DNA of 64,000 nt, taken from the NCBI GenBank assembly GCA_928212115.1, contig CAKMRJ010005523.1, forward strand, positions 248,223,902 through 248,287,901, given 5' to 3'. The notes below the pieces were generated by a model. That model made no database searches, was not told the DNA's origin, and worked only from the letters and a program-made list of their open reading frames with translations. This stretch comes from Lactuca virosa (lineage: Eukaryota; Streptophyta; Magnoliopsida; Asterales; Asteraceae). Position numbers and translations under genes: made by a program. This document shows, piece by piece, positions 32,096 to 44,330 of this stretch. The number at the start of each line of letters is the position of its first letter. Positions within the stretch are counted from its first letter, which is position 1.

Positions 32096-33153
32096 TAGTT
32101 GTCATGGCAATAGTAGTAGTGCAGAGTAGTATCCCTTAACTATACCTATTATAGTTAAAATAGTATTGTTGGTTGCATGTCTTTGATATCCAAAGGCATT
32201 GAACTGATATGAAAACTTTTATATCTGACACAATATATGAGATATATACTAAGAATTCAACGCGAGTCGGACTAATAACAAGCTACCCTAAGCCCACAAT
32301 CAAACAAGAACAGGAAATAAGGTGAGTTATTAGTCCTAAGTCCTTCAAGTCTTACTTATATAAATATATTGGTGTTTGTAGATATGGTTTGGAAATAAAT
32401 TAGTTTAAAGAATTTTTGAAAACTAGTTTTATCGTGATTTAACACGAAAATGAATTTGGTAAGCATTTGAAAACAGTTTAATTGGCAATATAGTTGAAAA
32501 TATAGAAAATCCCTTTTTGGTGGTAAAAAACAGTTAATAGTGTAGAAATCCTTTTGGTTGCAAGTTATAATTCACATGCGATTGTTACTATAACTTGTTG
32601 GATTCAACTTGTATTCCCCCNNNNNNNNNNNNNTAGTTGTCATGGCAATAGTAGTAGTGATAGTAATCCCTTAACTATACCATTATAGTTAAATAGTATT
32701 GTGTTGGTTTGCATGTCTTTGATATCCAAAGGCATTGAACTGATATGAAACTTTTATATCTGACACAATATATGAATAATATACTAAGAATTCAACGAGA
32801 GTCGGACTAATAACAAATACCCTAAGCCCACAATCAAACAAGAACAGGAAATAAGGTGAGTTATTAGTCCTAAGTCCTTCAAGTCTTACTTATATAAAAT
32901 ATATTGGTGTAGATATGGTTGGAAATAATTAGTTTAAAAAAATTTTTTGAAAATAGTTTTATAGTGATTTAACACGAAAATGAATTTGGTAAGCATTTGA
33001 AAACAGTTTAATTGGCAATATAGTTGAAAATATAGAAAATCCCTTTTTGGTGGTAAAAACAGTTAATAGTGTAGAAAATCCTTTTGGTTGCAAGTTATAA
33101 TTCACATGCGATTGTTACTATAACTTTTGGATTCAACTTGTATTCCCCCCCCC
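32096..33153. other. Duplicated gap flanks, probable assembly artefact
   Basis: 32096-32620 and 32634-33153 are two copies of the same 520-525 bp. They differ mostly by one-base insertions and deletions, both end in a C run, and they meet at the N gap. Confidence 0.8.
32621..32633. other. Assembly gap (13 N)
   Basis: Thirteen consecutive N after a run of C. Confidence 1.
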
Positions 33154-34621
33154 ATAAACAGTTAAAACATTTAAAATTTCATTTAGGGGTATGAACTCAC
33201 CTGTGTGAGTGAAGTGGATGGAAACGCCGGGTAGGATGCTAGGTGTCAAGAGAGGACTTGAACACACACACGGATCCTATGTAACATGTAGTGATGTACA
33301 AAGTATCTAATTAGTTGTGTAATCACTAATTAAATGAATAAAAGCACTTTAATGTATGGAAACACTTTGTTTCAAGTGTTAGGAGTGCTAAAGGTGGCAT
33401 CTAAGGAGTGTATGGCCTCACTATGGAGTTTACACTTCACTTGGCCACACTTAAGTGTGTTTACGGTTGGGAGACCATTTCCCCCATGAGTTTACGGCGT
33501 AAACTCATGGAAATGGTGAGTTTGTGCGTCTAAAGGTCTCATGCATAACAAGGAAGGCTTCTAGGATCAATTCGAAGGCTTGGGAAGTGATTAGGGTTCA
33601 TTTGGGTACTCCCTTGGAGTTTACGGTCCTTGGACCACTCCTTGGGAGTTTACGGTCGTAAACTCTAGGGTTTACGGTCCTTGGACCACCCTTGGGGAGT
33701 TTACGGTCGTAAACTCATGGTTTACGGCCGTAAACCCTCCTTTGTCCATGTTTGTCCATTTTCAAGTGTTTTGGTGGTTGTAGGCCATTCAGCAGTTCTA
33801 GACTCAAATACAAGCCATGCAAAGTGTTTGGAAGCATTAAAACACCCTTGGAGGTGTTTTACGGTTTGGGAGATGTTCCCAAACCGTAAACTCATGTTTA
33901 CACTTCTTTGGACATGTTTTAAGGTTCTAAGATCATCCAAGCAAGTTTTCAAGGCATTAGACAGTGCATTGGAAGGGTAAGGTGCATAAAACCCCTTGAA
34001 AGGGTGTTTTACGGTTTTTGAACATCAAGAACCGTAAACTCATGTTCACGGCCAAAAACGCTGATCTTGTGGTTCTAACTCCATGCATGTAAGGATCTAA
34101 GCATTAGAAGAGGTTGAAGTGTTTTTGAGGCCTTCTAAAACCCTTTTTGGATTCACGGTTTTGGGAGGCTCCCCAACGTAAACACATGCATGTTGGGTAG
34201 CTTTGATGATCCAACTCGAAATACATGAATACTAAGCTAGAAAATCAAGTTAGGAAGATTACCTTTGATTTTGAGGCTTGAAAGTGGTGTTCTTGAGCCA
34301 AACCCGATTTTTAGAGAGAGAAAGTAGAGAGAGAAAGCTCCAAGGTGGGAAAAGGCTCTAAAGGTGGACACTCCTCCTTTATATATGGCTGCCTAGTGGG
34401 GACCCACCATACACTGTCGTTTAAACAGAGGTAAATGTTTTTACCGGGTAAACTAACCGTAACCCGACTTAGTTGTTTTTATTCCGTCATTATATATTAT
34501 TTATTTTAATAACTCAAAATGAATTATTTTAATAAATAAAAGTTAACGGAAAATTTTAATAGAACTAACTTTTATTAACGGAAACGGGTTTATAGTGACG
34601 GGTAAATTTCGGGTTGTCACA

Positions 34622-34658
34622 TCATCCCCCCGTTAGAGGGAATTTCGTCCCGAAATTC
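34622..34658 (-). other. Polypurine tract and terminal stem-loop of E8
   Basis: On the minus strand GAATTTC-GGGAC-GAAATTC (34658-34640) is a perfect 7-bp stem with loop GGGAC. CCTCTAACGGGGGGATGA follows and abuts the LTR. Confidence 0.7.
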
Positions 34659-34690
34659 AGAATTCAAGTAGTTACGTTATTACAACACAA

Positions 34691-37600
34691 CTAAGCAAAG
34701 AGATGAGGATAGTTAAGTTTCATTTGATCCTCGCGCTCCCAAGTGAACTCTGGTCCTCGTTTGGCGTTCCAACGAACCTTCACAATCGGGATGCGGCTTT
34801 GCTTCGTTCGTTTGACCTCTCGGTCCATGATCTCCACCGGTTCTTCCACGAAGTTGAGGCTCTCATTGATCTCGATTTCGTCGAGTGGGATTATGAGAGT
34901 CTCTTCGGATGGACACTTTTTCAAGTTCGAGACGTGGAAGGTAGGATGCACATTACTAAGTTCGCGGGGTAGATTGAGTTTGTAAGCTACGGGGCCGATT
35001 CTAGCGAGAATCTCAAAAGGCCCTATGTATCTTGGATTCAGCTTTCCGCGCTTTCCGAAGCGTATCAAGCCTTTCCAGGGTGAGACTTTCAAAAGGACTC
35101 GGTCTCCCACCTGGAATTCCAAGGGTTTCCTCCGTTTGTCTGCGTAGCTTTTCTGTCGGTCTCTTGAGGCTTTAAGTCGTGCTCGGATTTGTACGATCTT
35201 TTCGGTGGTTTCGCGGATAATTTCTGGACCGGTGAGAGAGCTGTCAGGAACTCGTCCCTTAGCTAATTGAGTGTCGCCTACCTCGGCCCAGCACAGAGGG
35301 GATCTGCACTTCCGGCCGTAGAGGGCTTCGAATGGGGCAGCTTTGATGCTTGTGTGATAACTGTTGTTGTAGGAAAACTCGACTAGGGGTAAGTGGGTAT
35401 CCCACGCCTTACCAAAGTCGATTACACAGGCTCGCAGCATATCCTCCAAGGTTTGAATAGTTCTCTCACTCTGTCCATCGGTTTGAGGATGGTAAGCTGT
35501 GCTCATATCCAGTTTAGTTCCAAGAGCCTTCTGTAGTGACTGCCAGAACCTCGAGGTGAACCTGCTATCCCGATCAGAAATAATGGACACAGGTACACCG
35601 TGCAGTCGGACTACCTCTTGGATGTAGATTCGCGTGAGTCTCTCCATTTTGAAGTTCTCCCTGATAGGAAGGAAGTGGGCGGATTTGGTTAGCCGGTCGA
35701 CAATTACCCAAATGGTATCGTACCCACTCGGAGATTTGGGCAATTTGGTAATGAAATCCATAGTAATTCTCTCCCACTTCCATTCAGGTATCACTGGCTG
35801 TTGGAGGAGACCCGAGGGTTTCTGGTATTCGAACTTGACCTTAGCGCAAGTAAGGCACTTATTCACGAAGGTAGCGATTTCCGCTTTCATGTTAGGCCAC
35901 CAGTACGATTTCTTGAGATCCAGGTACATCTTATCTGAACCTGGGTGAATGGAATATCGAGTGTTGTGCGCTTCTTTCATGACCAAGTCTCTGAAGCCAC
36001 CGTGTCGTGCTGTCCAGATCCGGTCCATGAGGTAGTAAGCTCCGTCATCCTTGACTACCAGATTTTTATCCATTCCTCGCAGGGACTCTCCCGCCACATT
36101 TTCCGGTTTCAAAGCTTCAAGCTGTGCTCCCTTAATTTGTGCGGGCAGATGCGAGTGGATAGTCATGGTTAGGGACTTGACTCTTCGCCCAGAATATTCC
36201 TTCCGACTCAGGGCGTCTGCTACTACATTGGCCTTACCCGGGTGGTAACGAATTTCACATTCGTAGTCATTGAGTAGCTCGACCCACCGTCGTTGTCTCA
36301 TGTTGAGCTCCTTCTGGTTGAAGATGTGCTGGAGGCTTTTGTGGTCGGTATAGATGGTGCTCTTTGTACCATACAGATAGTGTCTCCATATCTTTAGGGC
36401 GAACACGACCGCTCCTAGCTCGAGGTCGTGCGTGGTGTAGTTGACTTCGTGTGTCTTCAGCTGTCTTGATGCGTAGGCGATGACCTTACCTCGTTGCATC
36501 AAAACACAGCCGAGCCCCTGATTGGATGCATCGCAATATACTACGAAGTCTTCTGTCCCTTCGGGGAGGGACAGTATCGGCGCGGTGCACAAGGCTCGCT
36601 TCAGGGTTCGGAATGCCTTCTCTTGTTTTTCTTCCCAGTCGAAGGCCACGCCTTTCTGGGTCAATGCCGTAAGAGGCTTCGCAATCCGAGAGAAATTCTG
36701 AATGAATCTTCGGTAGTAGCCAGCGAGGCCTAGAAATTGGCGAATTTCTGTAGGCGTCTTCGGTGCTGACCAGTTCTCAATAGCTTTAATCTTGGATGGG
36801 TCCACGTGGATTCCTTCTTTGCTAACCACGTGTCCTAAGAATTCGACTCTTCGGATCCAAAATTCGCACTTTGAGAACTTTGCGTAAAGCTTCTCCGATC
36901 GTAGAGTTTCCAGGACCTGTCGCAGATGATCGCTATGCTCTTCCTCACTTCTAGAGTAGATAAGTATATCATCAATGAAGAAGATGACGAACTGATCCAA
37001 GTAAGGACGGCATACTCTATTCATCAAGTCCATGAAGACTGCGGGCGCATTGGTCAGTCCGAACGGCATCACTACGAACTCGTAGTGCCCGTAACGAGTC
37101 CGGAAGGCTGTCTTCGGAACATCCTCCTCGAGCACTCGCAACTGGTGATACCCGGACCTTAGATCAATTTTGGAAAAGTAACTCGCCCCTTGCAGTTGAT
37201 CAAATAAATCGTCTATACGAGGAAGAGGATAACAGTTCTTGATTGTCAGCTTGTTGAGTTCTCTGTAGTTGATGCACATGCGGAACGATCCGTCTTTCTT
37301 CTTTACGAACAAGACTGGTGCTCCCCAGGGCGAGAAGCTTGGTCTTATAAAGCCCTTGTTGAGCAGTTCGTTAAGTTGGTCGGATAGTTCTTGCATCTCA
37401 GCAGGCGCTAGACGATAGGGCGCCTTAGCTACGGGGGTAGCTCCTGGAATTAAATCAATTCTGAACTCGACTTGACGTTTGGGAGGTAAACCTGGAAATT
37501 CCTCTAGAAAGATGTCAGGGAAGTCGCACACGACGGGGAAATCTTTGAGTTCTTTCGTTTTCCGGCTCGCGTCGACAACATGTGCAAGGAATGCGCGATA

Positions 37601-37827
37601 TTCCTTGCGCAAGTATTTCTGAGCTTGAATGCTCGAGATGATGCGAAGGCGCGTACTGGGTTTGTCTCCGTAGATCATCAATGTTTCATTGTTGGGCAAG
37701 TTCAAACGGACGGCTTTGTCGAAACACAGGATGTCGGCATGGTGGAGACTCAACCAGTCCATGCCTATGATGACATCAAAGCTCTTGATCGCTACTGGTA
37801 TGAGATCGATAGGAAACGAATGATTAT
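34691..37827 (-). CDS. pol: Gypsy pol of E8: protease tail, RT, RNase H, integrase, chromodomain-like tail; no stop
   Basis: The open frame runs to 37987, but its first 50 or so residues are translated E7 LTR; element sequence begins near DNHSFPIDLIPV. It keeps the second part of protease (IIGMDWLS) but not the DSG site. Reverse transcriptase has FSKIDLRSGYHQL and FIDD at 337-340. RNase H has VVYCDASNQGLG and YTDHKSLQH. Integrase has its HHCC region and D744, D805 and E841, with 35 residues between the last two. The C-terminal domain (FQVGDRVLLKVSPWKG) and tail (VEEPVEIMDREVKR, FTWEREDQMKLNYPHLF) end at the stop. This is the best-preserved pol in the window. Without protease start, gag and 5' LTR it cannot act alone. 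Confidence 0.95.
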
Positions 37828-39271
37828 CTATCCATGGAGATACGGGCCTCGCCCACACTCCGCTACTGAACCATAACATACAAGTATCACACAGACAACA
37901 AGTATAAGCAATTCTATCATACTGACATATATCACAATCAAACTCAGCTATGAGATACGGGCTCCGCCCACACTCTGATACTAACATATCGTCTATACGG
38001 GCCGGCCTTGGTGCCTTAGACCCGTCCCTACTAGAAGGAAACTCACCTCGAGAGTAGCTGCCGAAAACCTGCTCAGACTACGCCTGGCTGCCGCACCGGT
38101 AATCCCTCCGGCTATAAATCCGTAAACATGGATTAGGTACTCATAAATACCCCTAAGGTCAAATGACTGGTCAAAGTCAACCTTCTGATTGACTGGACTC
38201 GCCGAGTCCATATGGCGACTCGCCGAGTCCTTCTATGTCTAGCCCGACTCTGACTCATCGGGTCCCTGTTCCCACTCACTGAGTCAGCCTGACTCGCTAA
38301 ACAGAGACAACTAACAAACCCGCGACTGGACTCGCCGAGTCGAAGGGGGAGCTCGCCGAGTCCGACGAACAGATCTCACAAATCGCTCCAATCTTCCATC
38401 CGAACATCAACCTTGGAGGTTTGGAGATTCTGGGACTATAGCTACACGTTAAATTGCTAATTCCACGTGCGACTACGGAGGGTTGGACCTCCTACACTTA
38501 AACCCTTCTTATCCTAGTGACTGATCATATGACTCGCCGAGTTGGAAGAACAACTCGTCGAGTTCAAGGCTATATTCAAGGGACTCACCGAGTTTGAAGA
38601 ACGACTCGTCGAGTACCAGACAATCTTCATAGGACTCGCCGAGTTGTTTATCCAACTCGCCGAGTCTAAGGCCATCTTCATGGAACTCTCCGAGTGCACT
38701 TTGGCACTCGCCGAGTACCCTTCGACTCTTCACCCATTCTGGCCAAATCTGAGACATGCAATGGTTCCAAACCATAAATCTAAGCTCCTAGGGCATAAAC
38801 ACACGGAGTTTGGGAGGTTTAAGGTCTTGAAATCCACATATAAGGGACAAAAAGGGAATCTATTATAGTAAAGATTAAGAAGGAGCTTTCTTACCTGGTT
38901 AGGAGCTTCTCCCATGGTAGATTTCGGATCTACCACACTTCCTTGCACCCTCCAACTTCCTCCTTCTTCTCTTAAGCTTCAAACTTCCTTCACCAAGCCA
39001 AAATCACTCTCAAGGATCAAAATGGGCTAGGGTTTCGCTCTCCAGTTCTTCTGGAAGAGAATGGGACGAAATGGGTGTTTTAGAATGGGTAAAATAGGGT
39101 GCAATGTCTGAAAATAGAGTTTCATCCAGACAGGTGGACTCGCCGAGTTCACCGCTCAAATCCCGTGTCCACCCTGCTGCTACTCGGCGAGTCGGGACGC
39201 AGACTCGCCGAGTTCGTGGCAAAATTAAGATAAAAACTTAAATAAAATCATACCATGAACCCGGTGTTACA
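37828..39271 (-). repeat. 5' LTR of E7, part right of E8
   Basis: Matches 23730-25192 closely. About 24 bp with one palindrome are missing near 39142. Palindrome clusters lie at 38195-38360, 38530-38720 and 39137-39215. Confidence 0.92.
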
Positions 39272-39276
39272 TCTTA

Positions 39277-39714
39277 TCTCAATAAAAGCACAGGATATTA
39301 TACAACATATATCACAAGACAAAATGCACAATATCACATATCTCAGTATAAGTACATAAGACTTTCCGGTCAGTAACACAAATAAGACTCTCCGGTCACA
39401 TAATAAATAACACTCATGTAAGTATAGTGAGAAGACTCACCTCGTAAGTAAAGCAGATATGTCTCGCACTCAAACTGTAGGTCTAGACTCCGCCTACATA
39501 TATCACAATCACCTCTAATTACAATTCATATTAACAACTCCAAAGCTGCCAAGCTAACTCCATTACTACATCTCAGGAAGGGTGAAATACCATTTTACCC
39601 CTCCATGGTCTCCAAAGTTCACATCTTGGCCAAACCCTAAAAGTCAGCGAAATTCAACACTCAAGTCAACAGTCCATGTTGACTCAACTCGTCGAGTGCA
39701 TCTATGCGACTCGT
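39277..39714 (-). repeat. E6 solo LTR, segment 2
   Basis: Continues the E6 LTR after the TCTTA duplication of E7. It contains CTCCGGTCA words at 39362-39400 and an ACTCGTCGAGT palindrome at 39687. Confidence 0.75.
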
Positions 39715-40056
39715 TGTAGGTTCCCATTTTGTCGATTGGATCGGTGCGGAAGATATTACCAAGAACATAATCGTGTATGAACATGATGAGCAATATATGT
39801 GAGTAAAAACTGTAGTAGATATATATAGAGATATAAAATATTACAAGAACACTCATGGTTGGGAGAGATGACTCTCCCATGGTGGGAGAGATCCCACCAC
39901 ACTCTCTCTAATCTACAAAGTCTACATAGTGAACACTTATCATAAAATGACCATCACCTCCACTTTATATATTAATGAAGGGAATATGCTTTTCATACAA
40001 GGGAATATTCTAACTAATAAACACTCAACATTGTAGAGCATTTTCATGCTCCAACA
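39715..40056 (-). repeat. 3' LTR of E9 (342 bp)
   Basis: On the minus strand TGTTGGAGCATG...GGAACCTACA, with a TATATAAAG box near 39967. Short, as usual for copia. Confidence 0.7.
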
Positions 40057-41830
40057 ATCTGCCCCTAAATGCTCGAAAATGGTGAGGGTAAAGCAGTGAT
40101 AAAAGGCAGAACATCCGACAGGCAGGTCCGATGGGTCTGGTGTTGAAGTGTCTCGGAAAAGCTGAAGCTGTCGTGATCTCGGAATCTGGCAATGGAATCT
40201 CTAGCATCATAGAACAAACAGAGAAATCCCAATCTCTGAATAAAAGTATGAAATCCCAATCTTCGAATGTGATGAGTCCCCAACAAATAATCATGTTTAC
40301 AGTCTCCCCCTCAACTATAGAACCGAAGAGCACAATCTCGAATCACACAACGTCTTCAATATTCCGAAATCAAATGATAACGCACCAAATAATCTCTGAA
40401 GAACAACCTGCTGAAAATGTGAAGGATCCAAAAATAAAGTCTGAATAATAAATAATGTGAATCCGAAGACATGGTCTAGCAATGCCAAAAATTTGATCGT
40501 GAGATCAAAAATAAGTGTCACGCCGCATTGCTAAAATAATCATCGTCTTCAAAATATCGCAAATCCAAACTCGAGCAATCATAATATCTGAACCGAATGC
40601 AAACACAAATGAGACATCCCAAAGTGTAGAGTCTGAAGATAAATATTCATAATCCGAAGAACATCTAATAATGCTAAAAATTTGATTTGTGAAGACCAAA
40701 AATCAGTGCCACATCACACTACTAAATGAATCTTCGTCTTTAAATGTCTCTAACGTCAAAACTCCAATAATAAACCAAAATGGATGCTCATGATTCTCCC
40801 CTATTTTTGATCGACCATGCAATAAGATCAAAAATAATCATGAAACCGGGAAAGAAAATATGTCGGATATGATGGAGCATCGCACGCTCCCCCTTGATGT
40901 GAGCATTTACCCATAAAAACGAGGATATTATTTTTTGGTCATGGGTAGGCATGGTGATGCATTGCTGAACTGAACAAACACTGTAGAATATATCATAAAA
41001 CCCGCTGCTGAGAAATCATAATGCTGAACCGAAGTAATGCCGAAAACTGAAATGCAAACCCAAACTCCTAAATAATGGTCTAAAACCATATATAAATAAT
41101 CCGAAGGGAGTAAAAATGCGAGTAGCTCGGTAGAAGTGACCCAAAAATAATAATCTATGAACCAACTGTGTCATCACTCATAATCAGCAAGAAAAATGAA
41201 GCCTTGAACCATGAGGCTAAAATTTGTGTTAAAAATATAATTGGTTTTAATAAAAAAAAATGGTTTTAATAAAAAAATAATTGGTTTTAAGAAAAATAAT
41301 TGGCATAAAAAATAATGGGTGTTAAATAAAATTAATTGGTTTTAAAAAAAATTAATTAAGAAAAAATGGTTTAAATTAAAATGGGAAATCAATAAAAAGA
41401 GTAAATGGGTTTTAAAAAGAAATTGATTTATTTGGACACATTGGTGGATCCAAATCTGAACAATTAAGTCGGATCCAAAAAAAAAAAAAGTAGTGTGAAT
41501 CCAAATTATGAATATGAATCCGAAATGAGTGGGTATGGACCGTTCCGAAACAAAATGAGTTGAGAAATGAAAAAAATGGTTTGGTCCCGAATAGTTTTGA
41601 GTCCGGATTTTTTTTTTGTTTCCGGAAATATGGAGTCCGAAATGGAAATGTGAGTCCGGAATTTATTGAGTTCAGAACCTTTTCTTTTTTTTTTTGAGTC
41701 CGGAATTTTGATTCCGGAATGGGTAAAACTTGGGTTCCAAAGTGAGAAAAAAAAGAAAAGGGTCTGGAAATAAATTTCGGAATGGGTTTAAAATTAAAAA
41801 ATCCGGAATGAAAAATAAAATTGGTTTTGA
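40057..41830 (-). other. Non-coding interior of E9 with repeated purine tracts
   Basis: Minus-strand purine tracts occur at about 40062-40068, 40303-40312, 40795-40801 and 40886-40894. A duplication of about 187 bp lies at 40441-40750. From about 41225 the sequence is low-complexity: TTGGTTTTAA and AATTAA words, then GAGTCCGGAATTT-type repeats to 41825. Confidence 0.6.
40441..40750 (-). repeat. Degenerate tandem duplication, about 187 bp, in E9
   Basis: 40441-40590 and 40630-40750 share ATCCGAAGA, GCCAAAAATTTGAT and CATCGTCTT-like words in the same order. Confidence 0.7.
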
Positions 41831-42240
41831 CTCGTCGAGTCCATGCAGTGTGTAGTCAACTCGTCTAGTTGCTAGTCAACTCGTCGAGTCCATGCAGTGT
41901 GTAGCAAACCGGAAAAAACCCCAACTACTCGTCTAGTTGTCCCATTAACTCGTCGAGTTCACTCTGAATCCAAATATGGGTAAAATCCTCTCAACTCGTC
42001 GAGTTGGATGTCCAACTCGTCGAGTTCTCTAGCCATTTCTCATTTCAGTCAATATCAGTGCTCCAAACTCCAGATCTAAACTCCTAGCATGAGGTTACCA
42101 CGTAAAGTTGCTAACTTTACGTGCATGCGAGGCCTCACAACGATAGAACACTCAAAACTATGCTTAAGAAGGGGTTTAGGCGATGAAGAAGGGTCAAAGC
42201 TTCATAAAGCTTGAGACTTTATGCACACGAGGGCCTAGAG
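41831..42240 (-). repeat. E6 solo LTR, segment 3, rich in ACTCGTCGAGT palindromes
   Basis: At least six ACTCGTCGAGT or one-base variants at 41830-42040, then unique LTR sequence to the TAGAG duplication of E10. Confidence 0.7.
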
Positions 42241-43637
42241 TGTGACATCCCCATTTTCACGGCCAGAAAATACCGATTTTGTTTATGCTTTTTAAAATTC
42301 AGAGTAACTCTTTTAATAAAAAATGTTGCGGAATTTGTTCCCAGAAAAACATGATAAATACGTCAATACAGAAACATAAGCATAAACAGAACTTACAATC
42401 ATTTACACTAGTGATCTACATCTCTTTAATCTCTCAGTGTAAAGTAACTTCGTATCGACACCTATGATACAAATAAGCTTGAGTGGGTCAGGTTGGAAAA
42501 CCTGGTGAGTACATAGGGGTTTCAACCCACAATAATATAATTATTATGTTTAAACATCAAACAATCAACCCAATTACCCAATCCCCATTACTCTTAAGGG
42601 TCTACCCTAAGAGTCACCTATCCCGCATTCGTTCATTCCGAAGACCCTTGCTTCCAGGGTTTTAAGACAGGCACTAAGTCCATAGCTGCCAATGCTCGTT
42701 CGTAAATCACTAATTCCATAGCTGCTAAAGTTCATTCATCGGGTACTAAATCCATAGCTACCAACATTTATCTAATAGGTACTAAGTCCATAGCTACCAA
42801 CGTTTATCCATCAGGTACTAAGTCTATAGCTACCAACGTTTATCTATCAGGTACTAAGTCCATAGCTACCAACGTTTATCTATCAGGTACTAAGTCCATA
42901 GCTACCAGCGTTTATTCAATTGGCACTAAGTCCATAGCTGCCAATGTTCACTAATATCATCTTTTATCTCTCATCATTCATCTACCCATGTTATACCCAA
43001 CATATTTGTAGATAATAAATACGTATACAGTTTAAATCATTTAAAACATGTATAAGATCGTTCATCCAGCATAGATAGCAAGTATACAGACAATATCTAT
43101 GGGTAAGATGAAAGTAACTATGCACTCACTTGTTAAAGTGATGATTCCAAACTCGGGCAGCGCTTCGCTTTTAACGATTCTATTTTCCTTCGACGAAACC
43201 TAGCATTATTATCGCTAAAGTTTAGTCTAATATTCACCGAGACTAATTAATAGTCTAGCTATTATTACTATTATATAAGCGTTAAATAATACTCTTCACC
43301 CACTATGTAGAGACAGGGGCCAGACATGCAACACCGGAGGGCAGGATCATTTTGGCATATAACACTTCTGAATCTAGCAACCCAAGCGGCCCTCCAAACC
43401 AGATTCCCCGTACCGCGAGTGGTTAAAACGATATTATAACGACACTTATATAACCCATAATAATAGCCCAAATAATTATTATAAGGTCATAATAACATTA
43501 CTATATTTAAATAAAAGCTATATTAAATATAGTATAGGCGTAGCTCACTTACAGCGGATTTTTATTAAAAACCGGGCTTCGCTGGAGCAGCGTTTCCGAG
43601 CCGAAAGCTTTTCTTCTCTGAGCCGTCGGGCGCTATG
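42241..43637 (-). repeat. 3' LTR of E10, part left of E11
   Basis: TGTGACATCCCC at the left edge. Contains the array at 42665-42955. It continues at 53451. Confidence 0.88.
42665..42955 (-). repeat. Tandem repeat, about 33-36 bp x 8, in the E10 LTR
   Basis: Units share GGTACTAAGTCCATAGCTACC and AACGTTTATC. The same array is at 56610-56895 in the other LTR. This is a satellite-like array in an LTR, not a CRISPR array: there are no unique spacers. Confidence 0.92.
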
Positions 43638-44154
43638 TGTGACAACCATCAAAATTGAGTCAAGTCAAAGTCAAAAAAAAGTCAACAAGTCAAAACCAAT
43701 CGACTCAATTAACCCTTGTATATTAGGGTTTACACTATGTAATTACTGTACAATGCAATATTTTAATGAGAGAAACATTATTCGGAAAGTTCGTGTGTTG
43801 AATTTCCTAAGTCTCAAATGCAGTAAACATTGAACCAAAACGATAAAAAAATTATTGCACACTCATCGGGAGTGTGTACGACACTAAAACACGGTTTAAC
43901 GGGGTTTACGAACCTTGCGTTGTGAAGCCGGACACTCAAATTAATCACAAACGAAACCTCTCTAAATCGTTTTCACTCTATCTCTTTCTATTTGAAATCT
44001 CTCCCAAATCTCTCCCAAATCTCTCTCAAAATTTACTTTAACTTTTTGTAATCATTCGGGCCATCCCGACCCTTAACCGGGTCAAAAACCACTTGAAACG
44101 GGGTAAAAACGGGTAAAATAACCTTAAGGAACCAAAACCATCCTATTAGAAGCG

Positions 44155-44330
44155 AAAACTCTCATGAGAAGCCTCTCAGGACCGAAGCCTCTCAGGACCG
44201 AAGCCTCTCATGAGAAGCCTCTCAGGACCGAAGCCTCTCATGAGAAGCCTCTCAGGACCGAAGCCTCTCATTAGAAGCCTCTCAGGACAGAAGCCTCGCA
44301 TGAGAAGCCTCTCAGACATCCCATGCGAGA
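44155..44330 (+). repeat. Tandem repeat GAAGCCTCTCAGGACC, about 15-30 bp units
   Basis: Alternating GAAGCCTCTCAGGACC and GAAGCCTCTCATGA units, about ten in all; same array at 50405-50575. Confidence 0.9.

Larger units (their letters stand above)
31047..34621 (-). repeat. 3' LTR of E8 (about 3.0-3.6 kb, contains an assembly gap)
   Basis: Ends TGTCACACCCC and GGGTTGTCACA on the + strand, the complement of the E1 and E11 LTR ends. It holds short repeats (31955-32065), TTTACGG..CGTAAA palindromes (33480-33730, 33995-34045), a TATA box on the minus strand near 34378-34386 and a 13-N gap. Its apparent length is inflated by the duplicated gap flanks. Confidence 0.88.
31047..37827 (-). mobile_element. 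E8: Ty3/gypsy element, 5'-truncated, inside the E7 LTR
   Basis: On the minus strand it consists of an open pol reading frame, polypurine tract and a full 3' LTR. The 5' LTR, primer-binding site, gag and the first part of protease are missing. At the right border the pol sequence passes straight into E7 LTR sequence (CTATCCATGG at 37828). Comparison with the left E7 LTR shows that 59 bp of host LTR (equivalent to 23671-23729) are missing too. A deletion that removed the 5' half of E8 with some flank explains both. No TSD remains. Confidence 0.88.
23335..39271 (-). mobile_element. E7: Ty3/gypsy element, full structure, TSD TCTTA, interrupted by E8
   Basis: Minus-strand element with both LTRs (23335-25192 and 30711-39271, the latter opened by E8), primer-binding site, gag, pol with frameshifts, and polypurine tract. 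TCTTA lies at 23330-23334 and 39272-39276. Domain order gag, protease, reverse transcriptase, RNase H, integrase with a chromodomain-like tail marks a chromovirus-type gypsy. LTR differences look like roughly 2 % by eye, mainly near the LTR end that holds the tandem repeats. Confidence 0.92.
39715..41830 (-). mobile_element. E9: minus-strand copia-like element, 3' LTR and part of the interior
   Basis: On the minus strand an LTR (40056 to 39715) is preceded by a purine tract TTTAGGGGCAGAT. Upstream is 1.8 kb of non-coding interior. No second LTR, primer-binding site or coding domain is seen, so the 5' part was lost. The right border is uncertain; I placed it where the E6-type palindromes resume. 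CTCGT occurs at 39710-39714 and 41831-41835, which may be a TSD, but that word is very common here. Confidence 0.6.

Noticed and set aside
33681..33980. 99-codon ORF in the E8 LTR
   Set aside because: It lies in the palindrome-rich LTR on the strand opposite to E8, with no domain or codon signal.
34691..37987. A single 1098-residue host gene
   Set aside because: All recognisable domains are gypsy pol, and the first 50 residues are E7 LTR read in frame.
41831..41835. CTCGT as right TSD of E9
   Set aside because: CTCGT is part of the frequent ACTCGTCGAGT palindrome, and the adjoining sequence lacks an LTR end, so the match may be chance.
42665..42955. Regular direct repeats that look like a CRISPR array
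   Set aside because: Units are joined without unique spacers, lie inside both LTRs of E10, and the DNA is plant.
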